Source of the DNA: Sphingopyxis sp. OPL5
GTDB lineage: Bacteria > Pseudomonadota > Alphaproteobacteria > Sphingomonadales > Sphingomonadaceae
DNA: 64,000 bases
NCBI RefSeq assembly: GCF_003797775.2
Contig: NZ_CP060725.1
Span: forward strand, 1,978,001-2,042,000
Reading direction: 5' to 3'
Each line of letters starts with the position of its first letter. The first letter of the stretch is position 1. Below, piece by piece: positions 50,852 to 59,816 of the stretch. Below the pieces are notes generated by a model. That model was given only the letters and a program-made list of their open reading frames with translations, did no database searches and was not told the DNA's origin. Both the position numbers and the translations under genes were made by a program.

Positions 50852-52831
50852 ATGCCGAACCATAGTCGCCTTTTCCGCTCGACCGCCTTGGCCGCGATGG
50901 CCACCCTGCTCCTGTCCTCGTGCGGGGGGCGGTGGTGGTGGCACCCCACGCCCACCCCGACACCGACCCCCGCGCCAACCCCGACCCCGACCGGCAGCGT
51001 CTTCACCCAGCCGGGCAGCGAATCGCTGAGCGTCGCCGACGTTCAGGCGGTGATGGCTGGCGCCATCGCCGAGGCGCAGGCGCAGGGCCTGCCGTCGGTG
51101 ATCGCGGTGACCGACCGCGTCGGCAACGTCCTCGGCATTTTCCGCATGAACGGCGCGCGCGCCAACGCGACGACCGGTGCGGCGCCCAATGGCGTCAACA
51201 TGGATGCGCAGAATGTCACCGTCCCGGCCGAAGCCGGCGCGATCGCGAAGGCGGTGACCGGCGCCTATCTGTCGAGCGCGGGCAACGCCTTTTCGTCACG
51301 CACCGCGAGCCAGATCGTCCAGCAACATTTCCCGCCCGCGCCGACCACCGTCGGTCTCGAAAGCGGGCCTTTGTTCGGCGTGCAGTTCAGCCAGCTGCCG
51401 TGCAGCGACCTCAGCGCGCGCTTCGGCGCGCCCGGCGGCGCGGCGCTGATCGGACCCAAACGCTCGCCGCTCGGCCTGTCGGCCGACCCCGGCGGCCTGC
51501 CGCTCTACAAGAATGGCAAGCTGGTCGGCGGCATCGGGGTGATGGGCGACGGCGTTTACGGCAGCGACGCCAACACGCTCGACATCGACAATGATGCCGA
51601 GGAGTTCATCGCACTCGCCGGAACGCGCGGCTTCGAGGCGCCGACGAGCATCACCGCCGACAAGATCACCGTCGACGGCACCACCCTGCGCTTTTCCGAC
51701 GCCACCTATGGCGGCCTGAAATCATCGACCGGCGCGAGTTTCGCGAGCTTCAACGGCGTTGCGGGCAATCTGGTCGCGGTGATCGGCTATGCCAATGCCG
51801 CGATCATCGCGGGTACCGTCTATGGCACCGAGGCATCGGGCATGCGCCCCTCGACCGCCGCCGAGTTCAGCAACCGTGACGCCTATGTGCTCACCGACGG
51901 CAGCGGCACCAACCGCTATCCGGTCCGCGCCGCCACCGACGCCGCCAGCAACAGCGCGCCACTGACCCAGGCCGAAGTGCGCGCGGTAATGGAAGAGGCT
52001 TTCACGATCATTAGCCGCGCGCGCGGCCAGATCCGCCGCCCGCTCGACAGCCGCGCGCAGGTGTCGGTCAGCGTCGTCGATACGCATGGCGCGGTGCTCG
52101 GCATCGTTCGCTCGCCCGACGCGCCGATTTTCGGCACCGACGTTTCGTTGCAGAAGGCGCGCACCGCGACCTTTTTCTCGAACGCGATCGCCGGCGCCGA
52201 CTTGAGCGCCAATGCCAGCGCCGACGTGCGCCAGTTCGTCACCGCAACGCGCAGCTTTCTGAACGATCCGGCGGCGCTGACCGGCACCCATGCCTTCTCC
52301 GATCGCGCGAACGGCAATCTGTCGCGCCCCTATTTCCCCGATGGCGAGGTCGGGCGCCCGAACGGCCCGCTGTCGCGCCCGATCGCGCAGTTCAATCCCT
52401 TCTCGACCGGGCTGCAATCGGCGCTGATCATCGGCAATATCGGGCAGCATCTGGGATTCGTCACGGGCGCCAGCGCGACCGACACGCCGCAGCGCTGCAC
52501 GACGCTGCCCGACACGCCGTCGGGCACCAACCGGCTGCAGAACGGCATCCAGATCTTCCCCGGCTCGGTTCCCATCTATCGCGGCAACCAGCTCGTCGGC
52601 GGCATCGGCGTGTCGGGCGACGGCATCGATCAGGATGACATGATCAGCTTCCTTGGCGCGCATAATGGCGGCGCGCGTGTCGGCGGCATCGGCAATGCGC
52701 CGCCCGCGATCCGCTCGGACCGCATCATCGTCAATCTCGCCGGCGGCGCCTCGGTGCGGCTGCGCTATATCGGCTGTCCGTTCGCGCCCTTCCTCGACAC
52801 GGCGCAGCAAAATGTCTGCGATGGGCTATAG
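50852..52831 (+). CDS. Lipoprotein with two HbpS/GlcG-like domains
   Basis: 659-residue lipoprotein: lipobox 'TLLLSSCGG' (Cys near residue 24), then 'RWWWHPTP' and a Pro-Thr tether of about 16 residues. Two HbpS/GlcG-like domains follow, at ~60-330 ('VADVQAVMAGAIAEAQAQG') and ~375-650 ('EVRAVMEEAFTIISRARGQI'), each with 'VVDTHGAVLGIVR'-type strands and a 'VGGIGVSGDG' loop. Such domains bind heme or small ligands. Cys residues in the far part of each domain ('LPCSD', 'QRCTTL', 'IGCPF', 'NVCDGL') could form disulfides. Packed 5 bp after the five-heme gene and 3 bp before the barrel gene, it is likely part of the same outer-membrane assembly. Confidence 0.85.
   Translation: MPNHSRLFRSTALAAMATLLLSSCGGRWWWHPTPTPTPTPAPTPTPTGSVFTQPGSESLSVADVQAVMAGAIAEAQAQGLPSVIAVTDRVGNVLGIFRMNGARANATTGAAPNGVNMDAQNVTVPAEAGAIAKAVTGAYLSSAGNAFSSRTASQIVQQHFPPAPTTVGLESGPLFGVQFSQLPCSDLSARFGAPGGAALIGPKRSPLGLSADPGGLPLYKNGKLVGGIGVMGDGVYGSDANTLDIDNDAEEFIALAGTRGFEAPTSITADKITVDGTTLRFSDATYGGLKSSTGASFASFNGVAGNLVAVIGYANAAIIAGTVYGTEASGMRPSTAAEFSNRDAYVLTDGSGTNRYPVRAATDAASNSAPLTQAEVRAVMEEAFTIISRARGQIRRPLDSRAQVSVSVVDTHGAVLGIVRSPDAPIFGTDVSLQKARTATFFSNAIAGADLSANASADVRQFVTATRSFLNDPAALTGTHAFSDRANGNLSRPYFPDGEVGRPNGPLSRPIAQFNPFSTGLQSALIIGNIGQHLGFVTGASATDTPQRCTTLPDTPSGTNRLQNGIQIFPGSVPIYRGNQLVGGIGVSGDGIDQDDMISFLGAHNGGARVGGIGNAPPAIRSDRIIVNLAGGASVRLRYIGCPFAPFLDTAQQNVCDGL
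50945..50992 (+). repeat. Pro-Thr-encoding low-complexity tract
   Basis: Sixteen codons encode alternating Pro and Thr with one Ala, giving a C-rich tract of ACCCCG-like units. It forms the flexible tether after the lipoprotein anchor. Confidence 0.85.
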
Positions 52832-52834
52832 GAT

Positions 52835-54814
52835 ATGAGCCTCGTGGGAAGCAGCCTTTGGCCGATCATCGCCAGTCTGGCGGCGCAAAGCGCCCCGGGC
52901 GACGTGGCCGAACCGGTGCCCGCCGATCCCCCGGTCGTAACGACCGAAAGCCCGACCGCAGAACCGTCGCTCGACGACCTCACCCCGCCGCCACCGCCGG
53001 TCGACTGGCAGCAGATGATGAGCGACGATCTGATGACCCAGATCATCGACGGTCGTCGCCGTCCGGGATACCGCCCCGACTTGCCCGACCAGCTTACCCA
53101 AGACAATATCGGGGCGCTGCGCCCGCCACCGCCCGAGGCCTTTCCGGGCATGGAAAACCAGCTGCCGGTCCCCGATCGCTGGCGACTGATCGAGAGCCTT
53201 GGCGTCGTCAAGGAACGCTGGTTCGATCCCTATCACCAGAACACCTACAAGGGCGACCGGCCGATCTGCATCCCGACCGAAGAGGAGCAGGAACTGCGCG
53301 CGCGGGCCGGCGAAGTGCGCTGCAAGACGCCAAAATTCCTTGGACTGAAGGGCGACGACTGGTTTTTCGTCGTCAACGCCATTTCGGACACGGTGTTCGA
53401 ACCGCGCACCTTTCCGATCCCGGTCGGCGTCCAGACCACGTCGCGCCCCGGCAGCCTCGACGTGTTCGGCAAGAACCGCAGCTTCGTCGCGGCGCAGACC
53501 TTCATTGTCGGCGCGGCGTTGATCAAGGGGTCGACCGCGTTCAAGCCGCCCGACATCGAATATCGCGTCACGCTGGCCTATCAGGCGAACTATGTCGACG
53601 TGCCCGAACGGCGCGTGCTCGACGTGCGCCCATCGAAGAAAAGTCACCGTTTCGACCATTTCATCGGCGTGCAGGAATTGTTCGTCGACAAGCATCTCGG
53701 CAACGACAGCGACCGCTTTGACTTCCACTCGATCCGTGTCGGTATCCAGCCGTTCCAGAGCGATTTTCGCGGCTTCCTGTTCCAGGATTCGCAGCTCGGC
53801 GTCCGCTTTTTCGGCAACCGCGACAACAACCGCTTCCAATATAATCTCGCGGCCTTCTGGCGGCTGGAGAAGGACACCAACAGCGGCCTCAACGACATCA
53901 CCCAGACCCCGCGCGACGATTTCGTCTTCACCGGCAATCTCTATCGCCAGGATTTCCCGTTCGTCGGGCTGACCAGCCAGGTCAGCGTGACCTATAATAT
54001 GAACCGCGAAAAGAACGACGTTCAGATCGACCATAATGGTTTCCCGGTGCGCCCGGCGCTGCTCGGCGACCTGCGCGGGCGTGAATATGATGTCGTCTAT
54101 CTGGGGTACAGCGCCGACGGCCGCATCGGGCGGATAAACCTGACCGCGAGCTTCTACGCCGCGCTGGGTGAGGACCGGAACAGCTTCTTCACCAGCAAGC
54201 CCGCCAAGATCCGCGCGGGCTTCGGCGCGGTCGAACTCAGCTACGATCACGACTGGATGCGCTTCCGCCTGTCGGGCCTCTACGCCACCGGCGACCGCGA
54301 CCCGTATAACAACACCGAAGGCGGCTTCGACGCGATCTTCGAAAATCCGATCTTCGGCGGCGCCGACACCAGTTACTGGATCCGCCAGACGATCCCCTTC
54401 GCCGGCGGCGGTCGCGTCATCGCGATCTCGGGCCGCAACGGCATCCTGAATTCGCTGCGCTCGTCGAAGGAAGAGGGGCAGTCGAACTTCAACAACCCCG
54501 GCACCGTCTTCGTCGGTGTCGGCGGCGATTTCGACCTGTCGCCCGAAGTGCGCGTCAGCACCAATTTCAACCATCTGTGGTTCGCCGACACCTCCAGCCT
54601 GCAAGTGCTGCGCAGCGAGGGAACGATCCCCAAGGATATCGGCTTCGACCTCTCGGTCGCCGGGATCTGGCGACCCAAGGCGACGCAGAATATCGTCGGA
54701 CGCCTCAGCGCCGCGGTGCTGTTGCCAGGCAAGGGGTTCAAAGACCTGTTCGACAACAAAGAGGGTGACGACGCCTATCTCTCGATCCTCGCCAATGTGA
54801 TTGTGAGTTTCTAG
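52835..54814 (+). CDS. Large outer-membrane beta-barrel of the cytochrome cluster
   Basis: 659 residues. A short signal-like start ('SLVGSSLWPIIASLAAQ') is followed by a Pro-rich periplasmic region of ~130 residues ('LDDLTPPPPPVDWQQMMSDD', 'ALRPPPPEAFPGMENQLPVP'). The remaining ~500 residues alternate amphipathic strands and end in Phe ('LANVIVSF'), as in outer-membrane barrels. Two Cys ('RPICIPTEEE', 'EVRCKTPKF') may form a disulfide. No match to MtrB or PioB is visible by eye, but its position between two multiheme cytochromes suggests the same sheath-like role. It starts 3 bp after the lipoprotein stop and ends 3 bp before the decaheme gene. Confidence 0.8.
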   Translation: MSLVGSSLWPIIASLAAQSAPGDVAEPVPADPPVVTTESPTAEPSLDDLTPPPPPVDWQQMMSDDLMTQIIDGRRRPGYRPDLPDQLTQDNIGALRPPPPEAFPGMENQLPVPDRWRLIESLGVVKERWFDPYHQNTYKGDRPICIPTEEEQELRARAGEVRCKTPKFLGLKGDDWFFVVNAISDTVFEPRTFPIPVGVQTTSRPGSLDVFGKNRSFVAAQTFIVGAALIKGSTAFKPPDIEYRVTLAYQANYVDVPERRVLDVRPSKKSHRFDHFIGVQELFVDKHLGNDSDRFDFHSIRVGIQPFQSDFRGFLFQDSQLGVRFFGNRDNNRFQYNLAAFWRLEKDTNSGLNDITQTPRDDFVFTGNLYRQDFPFVGLTSQVSVTYNMNREKNDVQIDHNGFPVRPALLGDLRGREYDVVYLGYSADGRIGRINLTASFYAALGEDRNSFFTSKPAKIRAGFGAVELSYDHDWMRFRLSGLYATGDRDPYNNTEGGFDAIFENPIFGGADTSYWIRQTIPFAGGGRVIAISGRNGILNSLRSSKEEGQSNFNNPGTVFVGVGGDFDLSPEVRVSTNFNHLWFADTSSLQVLRSEGTIPKDIGFDLSVAGIWRPKATQNIVGRLSAAVLLPGKGFKDLFDNKEGDDAYLSILANVIVSF

Positions 54815-54817
54815 ATC

Positions 54818-57800
54818 ATGGCCCGCAAGCTCCTCGCCCTCCTTGCCTTCGTCCTGATGGGCGCGAGCCTAGCCGTCTCGATGGTGCGCGCGGCCGAGGG
54901 CGAAAAGCCGGTGAAGGTCGAATATCGCTTCAGCCCTCCGGCGCCCAAGGAGCAGCCCGGGGCGACCTTCGCCGAGCGCGAGGCTGCGGTGCTCGCAAAA
55001 TCGAAGGGCTGCTACAGCTGCCACACCCAGACCGACGCCCCATCGATGCACGCGACCCCCGCGGTGCAACTCGGCTGCGTCGATTGCCATGGCGGCGACG
55101 CCGAATCGCCCGCGGCTTTCGGCAACGCGAAGCTCGGTTACGACAATCCGTACAATCTCGAGGCAATGAAGGTCGCGCATCCGCAGCCGACGCTGCCGAA
55201 CAGCTGGGGTCACAGCTCCGCGAATCCGAAACGCAGCTACACCTTGCTCAACAAGGAAGCGCCCGAGTTCATCCGCTTCATCAATCCCAGCGACTATCGC
55301 GTCGCACGCGAGGCTTGCGGGGCGTGCCACCTTGAGGTGATCGAGGCGACCGAACGCTCGATGATGTCGACGGGGGCGATGCTGTGGGGCGGTGCGGCCT
55401 ATAACAACGGCATCGTACCCTATAAGAACTACGTCTTCGGCGAGGCCTATACCCGCAAGGGCGAGGCCGCCTGCATATTGTCGCCGACCACCTCGATGAC
55501 GCCCGAGGAATATAAGAACGCCTGCGACCCCAAGGTCGCGTTCGACAAGATCCTGACCGACAAGGAGCGCGCGCGCGGCGCGCTCGCCAAAATGTATCCG
55601 CTGCCGCGCTGGAGCGTGCTCCCGCCGGGCGACGTCTTCCGCGTGTTCGAACGCGGCGGGCGCAACATCAACACGCAATTCCCCGAAATCGGCCTGCCCA
55701 ACCCGACCGGCAGCATCCAGCGGCTCGAGGAGCCGGGGCGCCCCGACCTCAAACAATCGAACCGCGGCCCCGGCACCGGGCTGCGCGTGTCGATCCCCGT
55801 GCTCAACATCCACAAGACCCGCCTCAACGATCCTTTGATGTGGTTCATGGGTACCAACGACCAGCCGGGCGATTATCGCCACTCAGGCTGTTCGGGCTGT
55901 CACGTCATCTATGCCAACGACCGCGAACCACGCCACAGCCTGACCTATTCGCAGTTCGGCCGCGACGGGGAGACTGCGACGATCGACCCGACGATCCGCG
56001 ACCGCAAATACAAGGCCGACGACGGCCATGGCGACAGTCACGGCGGCGGGGGCACCGAGCATGGCGATCCCGCCAAGCACGCGCCCGATCCCGACCAGCA
56101 CGGCGGGCTGATCAACCCCGCCGATGCCGCGGCGGGGCCGCAGGTGTTCGCGAAAAAGGAGCGTCTCGAAGCGGGGCACCCGATTAAGCACACCTTCACC
56201 CGCTCGATCCCGACGTCGCAGTGCATGTCCTGCCACATGCACCAGCCGAACATCTTTCTGAACTCCTATCTCGGCTACACGATGTGGGATTATGAATCCG
56301 ACGCGCCGCAAATGTGGCCGGGTCCGAACAACACCGCACCGCGCCCGCCGGGGATGAGCGACGCGGACTATCAGAAGAAATACAAGCAGCAGCATTATCC
56401 GACCGCGGCCGAGGTGCATAAGACCCTCGAACGCAACCCCGAGGCCGCAGCGACGCGCGGACTGTGGGCCGACGTCGAATTCCTGCGCGACGTCTATGAC
56501 GTCAACGACACCAACAAGGACACCCAGTTCGCCGACTATCACGGCCATGGCTGGAACTTCCGCGGCATCTTCAAGCGCGACCGCAACGGCAATCTGCTGA
56601 CAGCCGACGGGAACATGGCGACCTACGGCACCGACCCGAACATCATCGACCCCAAGGACCCGGAGAAATGGCGCAAGAGCTGCAGCCATTACACCGACGT
56701 CAAAGAACGCGACCTCTGCCTGTCGAGCGCCGATCCCGGCCGCCCGGGTGTCGAGGGCAAGTTTGTGCCGCCCGGCATCAACCCCGGCAAGGCGGTCCAT
56801 ATGATGGACATCCACGCCGAAAAGGGCATGCAATGCGCCGACTGCCACTTCGCGCAGGACAGCCATGGCAACGGCTATATCCAGGGTGAAGTCGCCAACG
56901 CGGTCGAGATCGGGTGCAAGGATTGCCACGGCACCGCCGACGCGCTGCCCAACCTTTTGACCTCGAACGTCGCGGCCCGGCCGCAGGGCACCAACCTCGC
57001 GCTGCTGCGCAACCCCGACGGGCGCCGCCGCTTCGAATTCCAGTATAATGACAATGGCGACGTCACCGGGCTGATCCAGCGCTCGATCGTCGATCCGAAA
57101 CTCGAATGGCAGGTCAGCCTGGTCAAGCAGGCGGTGACCCCCGGGCCGCATTTCAACGCCAAGGCGGCGCGTGCCAAGCTGATGGCGCGCAGCGGCGACG
57201 ACGACGGCACTTTCGCCTGGGGTCCCGAAGTCGCGAAGGAAGACCGCGCGCACGGCGAAGACAAGATGACCTGCTTCACCTGCCACCTGTCGTGGACGAC
57301 GAGTTGCGGCGGCTGCCATTTGCCGATCGAGGCGAACTGGAAGACGAGCATGCATCATTTCGAGGGCGAGGAGACGCGCAACTTCGCTACCTACAACCCG
57401 CAGGTCGCGCGCGACGAGATGTTCCAGCTCGGCCGGCACCAGCTCACCAAGCCCGGCGAACCCGGCCCGAACGGCGAGGTCCGGGGGATCATCACGCCGG
57501 TCCGATCGACCTCGGCGCTCGTGCTGTCGTCGACCAACATCAACCGCGAGCGCATCTATGTGCAACAGCCGCCGATCTCGTCGGCGGGCTATTCGAGCCA
57601 GGCCTTCGCACCGCATTTCCCGCACACGGTGCGCCGCCAGGAAACCAAGCAATGCTCGGACTGCCACCTGTCCGAAAATGACGACAACAACGCGATCATG
57701 GCGCAGCTCAACCTGCTGGGGACCAACTTCGTCAACTTCGTCGGCCTCAACGTCTGGTCGGGCCTGGAAGACGGCTTCCAGGCGACGCGCGTCACCGAAT

Positions 57801-59173
57801 GGGACGAGCCGCAGGCGGTGATCGGCAGCTACCTCCAGAAATATGCCTATCCCGATTATTGGAAGCTGCACGTCGAGCAGAACGGGCGCGAGCTCAAGAA
57901 CTGGGTGCGCGGCAAGACCTTCGACAAGAAGGTGTCGGGCGAAAAATATGCGCTCGAGGAATTCGCCAATATCGTCCAGGACACCAGCGGCCGCGTGAAC
58001 TGCCTGCAACAGCGTGGCGAATATATGTTCGTCGCAGAGGGCAAGGGCGGTTTCCGCGTCTATGACGTCGCGTCGATCGGCAACAAGGGCTTCTCCGAAC
58101 GCATCATTCGCGCACCCTTCTCGTCGCTGGGTCACGACACCCATGTGAAGACGAAGAACGCCACCTGCATGGCGATCGCGACGACCCAGCCGGTCAGCGT
58201 GTCGCGCAACGACCATATCGTGAAGGATTTCCCGCAGAACCACGAACAGGCGATGCACCCCATCTATCGCTATGCGGTGATCACCGACAGCGTCGAAGGG
58301 CTGATCCTGGTCGACATCGACACGATGGCCGACGGCGAGTTCCGCAACAACAAGCTGACCCGGGCGCTGACTTGGAACGAGGGCAATGTCCTCGCCGGAG
58401 CGCGGCACGTCACGCTCGCGGGGAGTATCGCCTATGTTACCACCGACGCGGGCCTCGTCGTGCTCGACCTGGCCAACCCACTCGCACCCAAGGTGACGGC
58501 GCAGTTGCCGCTGACCGATGCGCGCGCCAGCGCGGTTCAGTTCCGCTACCTCTGGATCACCGATGCCGAGGGGGTGAAGCTGTTCGACGTCACCAATCTG
58601 GCCCAGCCGGTGCCGGTGCCCTCGGGCACGGTGCGCCTGACCAATGCGCGTAAAATCTATGTCGCGCGCACCTATATGTATGTCGCGGCCAAGGCGGACG
58701 GCCTCGTCATCGTCGACGTCACCAAGCCCGCGGCGCCGCTCGTCTGGCCGGGGCAGACCTTCGGCGGCGCGCTCACCGATGCCGAGGATGTGATCGTCGC
58801 GTCGACCAACGCTTCGCTCTTCGCCTATGTCGCTGACGGGCGCGCGGGCATCAAGGTGATCCAGCTGACCAGCCCCGACAACGCCGGCCTCTACGGCTTC
58901 TCGCCCAAACCCACCCCCGAACTGATCGCCTGGGCCAGAACTCCGGCGCCGGCGCTCGCGCTGTCGAAGGGGCTCGACCGCGACCGCGCAGTTGACGAGA
59001 CCGGCGGCCAGATGGCGGTATTCGGCCGCCTCGGCTCGCGCCCCTTCACCCGGCCCGAGATGGAGAAATTGTTCCTGAACAGCCGGGGCAATGTCTACAA
59101 GGTCCGCGATTCCGATCCGAAGGACGCCAAGCAGGCGGCGGCGTGGCGTGGCCCCGACAAGTTCGGCGGCTAG
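54818..59173 (+). CDS. Decaheme cytochrome c fused to an LVIVD-repeat propeller
   Basis: 1451 residues with a cleavable signal peptide ('LLALLAFVLMGASLAVSMVR'). Ten CXXCH motifs start at residues ~65, 87, 167, 358, 469, 673, 700, 819, 830 and 946. A His/Gly-rich insert lies at ~405-435 ('DDGHGDSHGGGGTEHGD'). Residues ~1065-1360 are LVIVD-type repeats ('VEGLILVDIDTM', 'DAGLVVLDLANP', 'AEGVKLFDVTNL', 'ADGLVIVDVTKP'), a beta-propeller usually on extracellular proteins. No lipobox, so it may be held by the barrel or lipoprotein. It would be the terminal, outward-facing electron carrier; substrate or acceptor unknown. It is followed by a strong hairpin. Confidence 0.88.
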   Translation: MARKLLALLAFVLMGASLAVSMVRAAEGEKPVKVEYRFSPPAPKEQPGATFAEREAAVLAKSKGCYSCHTQTDAPSMHATPAVQLGCVDCHGGDAESPAAFGNAKLGYDNPYNLEAMKVAHPQPTLPNSWGHSSANPKRSYTLLNKEAPEFIRFINPSDYRVAREACGACHLEVIEATERSMMSTGAMLWGGAAYNNGIVPYKNYVFGEAYTRKGEAACILSPTTSMTPEEYKNACDPKVAFDKILTDKERARGALAKMYPLPRWSVLPPGDVFRVFERGGRNINTQFPEIGLPNPTGSIQRLEEPGRPDLKQSNRGPGTGLRVSIPVLNIHKTRLNDPLMWFMGTNDQPGDYRHSGCSGCHVIYANDREPRHSLTYSQFGRDGETATIDPTIRDRKYKADDGHGDSHGGGGTEHGDPAKHAPDPDQHGGLINPADAAAGPQVFAKKERLEAGHPIKHTFTRSIPTSQCMSCHMHQPNIFLNSYLGYTMWDYESDAPQMWPGPNNTAPRPPGMSDADYQKKYKQQHYPTAAEVHKTLERNPEAAATRGLWADVEFLRDVYDVNDTNKDTQFADYHGHGWNFRGIFKRDRNGNLLTADGNMATYGTDPNIIDPKDPEKWRKSCSHYTDVKERDLCLSSADPGRPGVEGKFVPPGINPGKAVHMMDIHAEKGMQCADCHFAQDSHGNGYIQGEVANAVEIGCKDCHGTADALPNLLTSNVAARPQGTNLALLRNPDGRRRFEFQYNDNGDVTGLIQRSIVDPKLEWQVSLVKQAVTPGPHFNAKAARAKLMARSGDDDGTFAWGPEVAKEDRAHGEDKMTCFTCHLSWTTSCGGCHLPIEANWKTSMHHFEGEETRNFATYNPQVARDEMFQLGRHQLTKPGEPGPNGEVRGIITPVRSTSALVLSSTNINRERIYVQQPPISSAGYSSQAFAPHFPHTVRRQETKQCSDCHLSENDDNNAIMAQLNLLGTNFVNFVGLNVWSGLEDGFQATRVTEWDEPQAVIGSYLQKYAYPDYWKLHVEQNGRELKNWVRGKTFDKKVSGEKYALEEFANIVQDTSGRVNCLQQRGEYMFVAEGKGGFRVYDVASIGNKGFSERIIRAPFSSLGHDTHVKTKNATCMAIATTQPVSVSRNDHIVKDFPQNHEQAMHPIYRYAVITDSVEGLILVDIDTMADGEFRNNKLTRALTWNEGNVLAGARHVTLAGSIAYVTTDAGLVVLDLANPLAPKVTAQLPLTDARASAVQFRYLWITDAEGVKLFDVTNLAQPVPVPSGTVRLTNARKIYVARTYMYVAAKADGLVIVDVTKPAAPLVWPGQTFGGALTDAEDVIVASTNASLFAYVADGRAGIKVIQLTSPDNAGLYGFSPKPTPELIAWARTPAPALALSKGLDRDRAVDETGGQMAVFGRLGSRPFTRPEMEKLFLNSRGNVYKVRDSDPKDAKQAAAWRGPDKFGG

Positions 59174-59181
59174 TCAATCGC

Positions 59182-59214
59182 GTCCGCCTGTGCGACAGCC
59201 TCGCACCGGCGGAC
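59182..59214 (+). terminator. Hairpin closing the cytochrome operon
   Basis: GTCCGCC (59182-59188) pairs with GGCGGAC (59208-59214), and inside it GTGCGA pairs with TCGCAC around CAGCC. The stem is long, but a pyrimidine-rich stretch replaces a true T tract. Confidence 0.65.
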
Positions 59215-59249
59215 CGTCCCGCCGCCTTCCTGTTATGAGACGTTAGCCG

Positions 59250-59816
59250 ATGCGCCCGGTCGTGATCCCCCATCCCAGTTTTGGCGACAAAGTGCGCCGT
59301 GCGCTGTGGAACGCCGTCTGGCTCATCCTCTATCGCACCAGCCCGATCCCACTCCACGGTTGGCGCCGCCTCCTGCTCCGCGCGTTCGGTGCAAAAATCG
59401 GATCGCAAACGCGGCCCTATCCCAGCGCGCGAATCTGGGCGCCGTGGAATTTCGAAATGGGGGAGGGCAGCACGCTCGGCCCGCGCAGCGAGATTTATTC
59501 GGTGGCACGCGTCACGCTCGGCCCCTGGTCGGTGGTCAGTCAGCGCGCTTATCTCTGCACCGCCAGCCACGACATCCACGCCCCCAGCTTCGCGCTCACC
59601 GCGGCGCCGATCGCGATCGGCCGCAATGCGTGGGTCGCCGCCGACGCCTTTGTCGGCCCGGGCGTGACCCTCGCCGACGGCGCCGTGGCGGCGGCGCGCG
59701 CGGTGGTGGTCAAGGATGTCGATCGCAATATCATTGTCGGCGGCAATCCGGCGACGCCGATCGGTGAATGCGGCCTCGCTGACTTTGCGGACGGATCGGT
59801 AAAACCCGGCGGCTAG
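59250..59816 (+). CDS. Hexapeptide-repeat acetyltransferase (WcaF-like)
   Basis: 188-residue left-handed beta-helix acyltransferase. 'RTSPIPLHGWRRLLLRAFGA' is followed by hexapeptide repeats ('IWAPWNFEMGEGSTLGPRSE', 'IYSVARVTLGPWSVVSQRAY') and the catalytic His region 'LCTASHDIHAP', then 'AWVAADAFVGPGVTLADGAV'. It resembles colanic-acid-type O-acetyltransferases that modify surface sugars. With the glycosyltransferase at 62034 it suggests polysaccharide work, though spoT lies between them on the other strand. Its stop overlaps the opposite spoT stop. Confidence 0.85.
   Translation: MRPVVIPHPSFGDKVRRALWNAVWLILYRTSPIPLHGWRRLLLRAFGAKIGSQTRPYPSARIWAPWNFEMGEGSTLGPRSEIYSVARVTLGPWSVVSQRAYLCTASHDIHAPSFALTAAPIAIGRNAWVAADAFVGPGVTLADGAVAAARAVVVKDVDRNIIVGGNPATPIGECGLADFADGSVKPGG

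Noticed and set aside
55883..58408. 841-codon open frame on the minus strand
   Set aside because: Antisense to the decaheme cytochrome, which is supported by ten heme motifs and a signal peptide.
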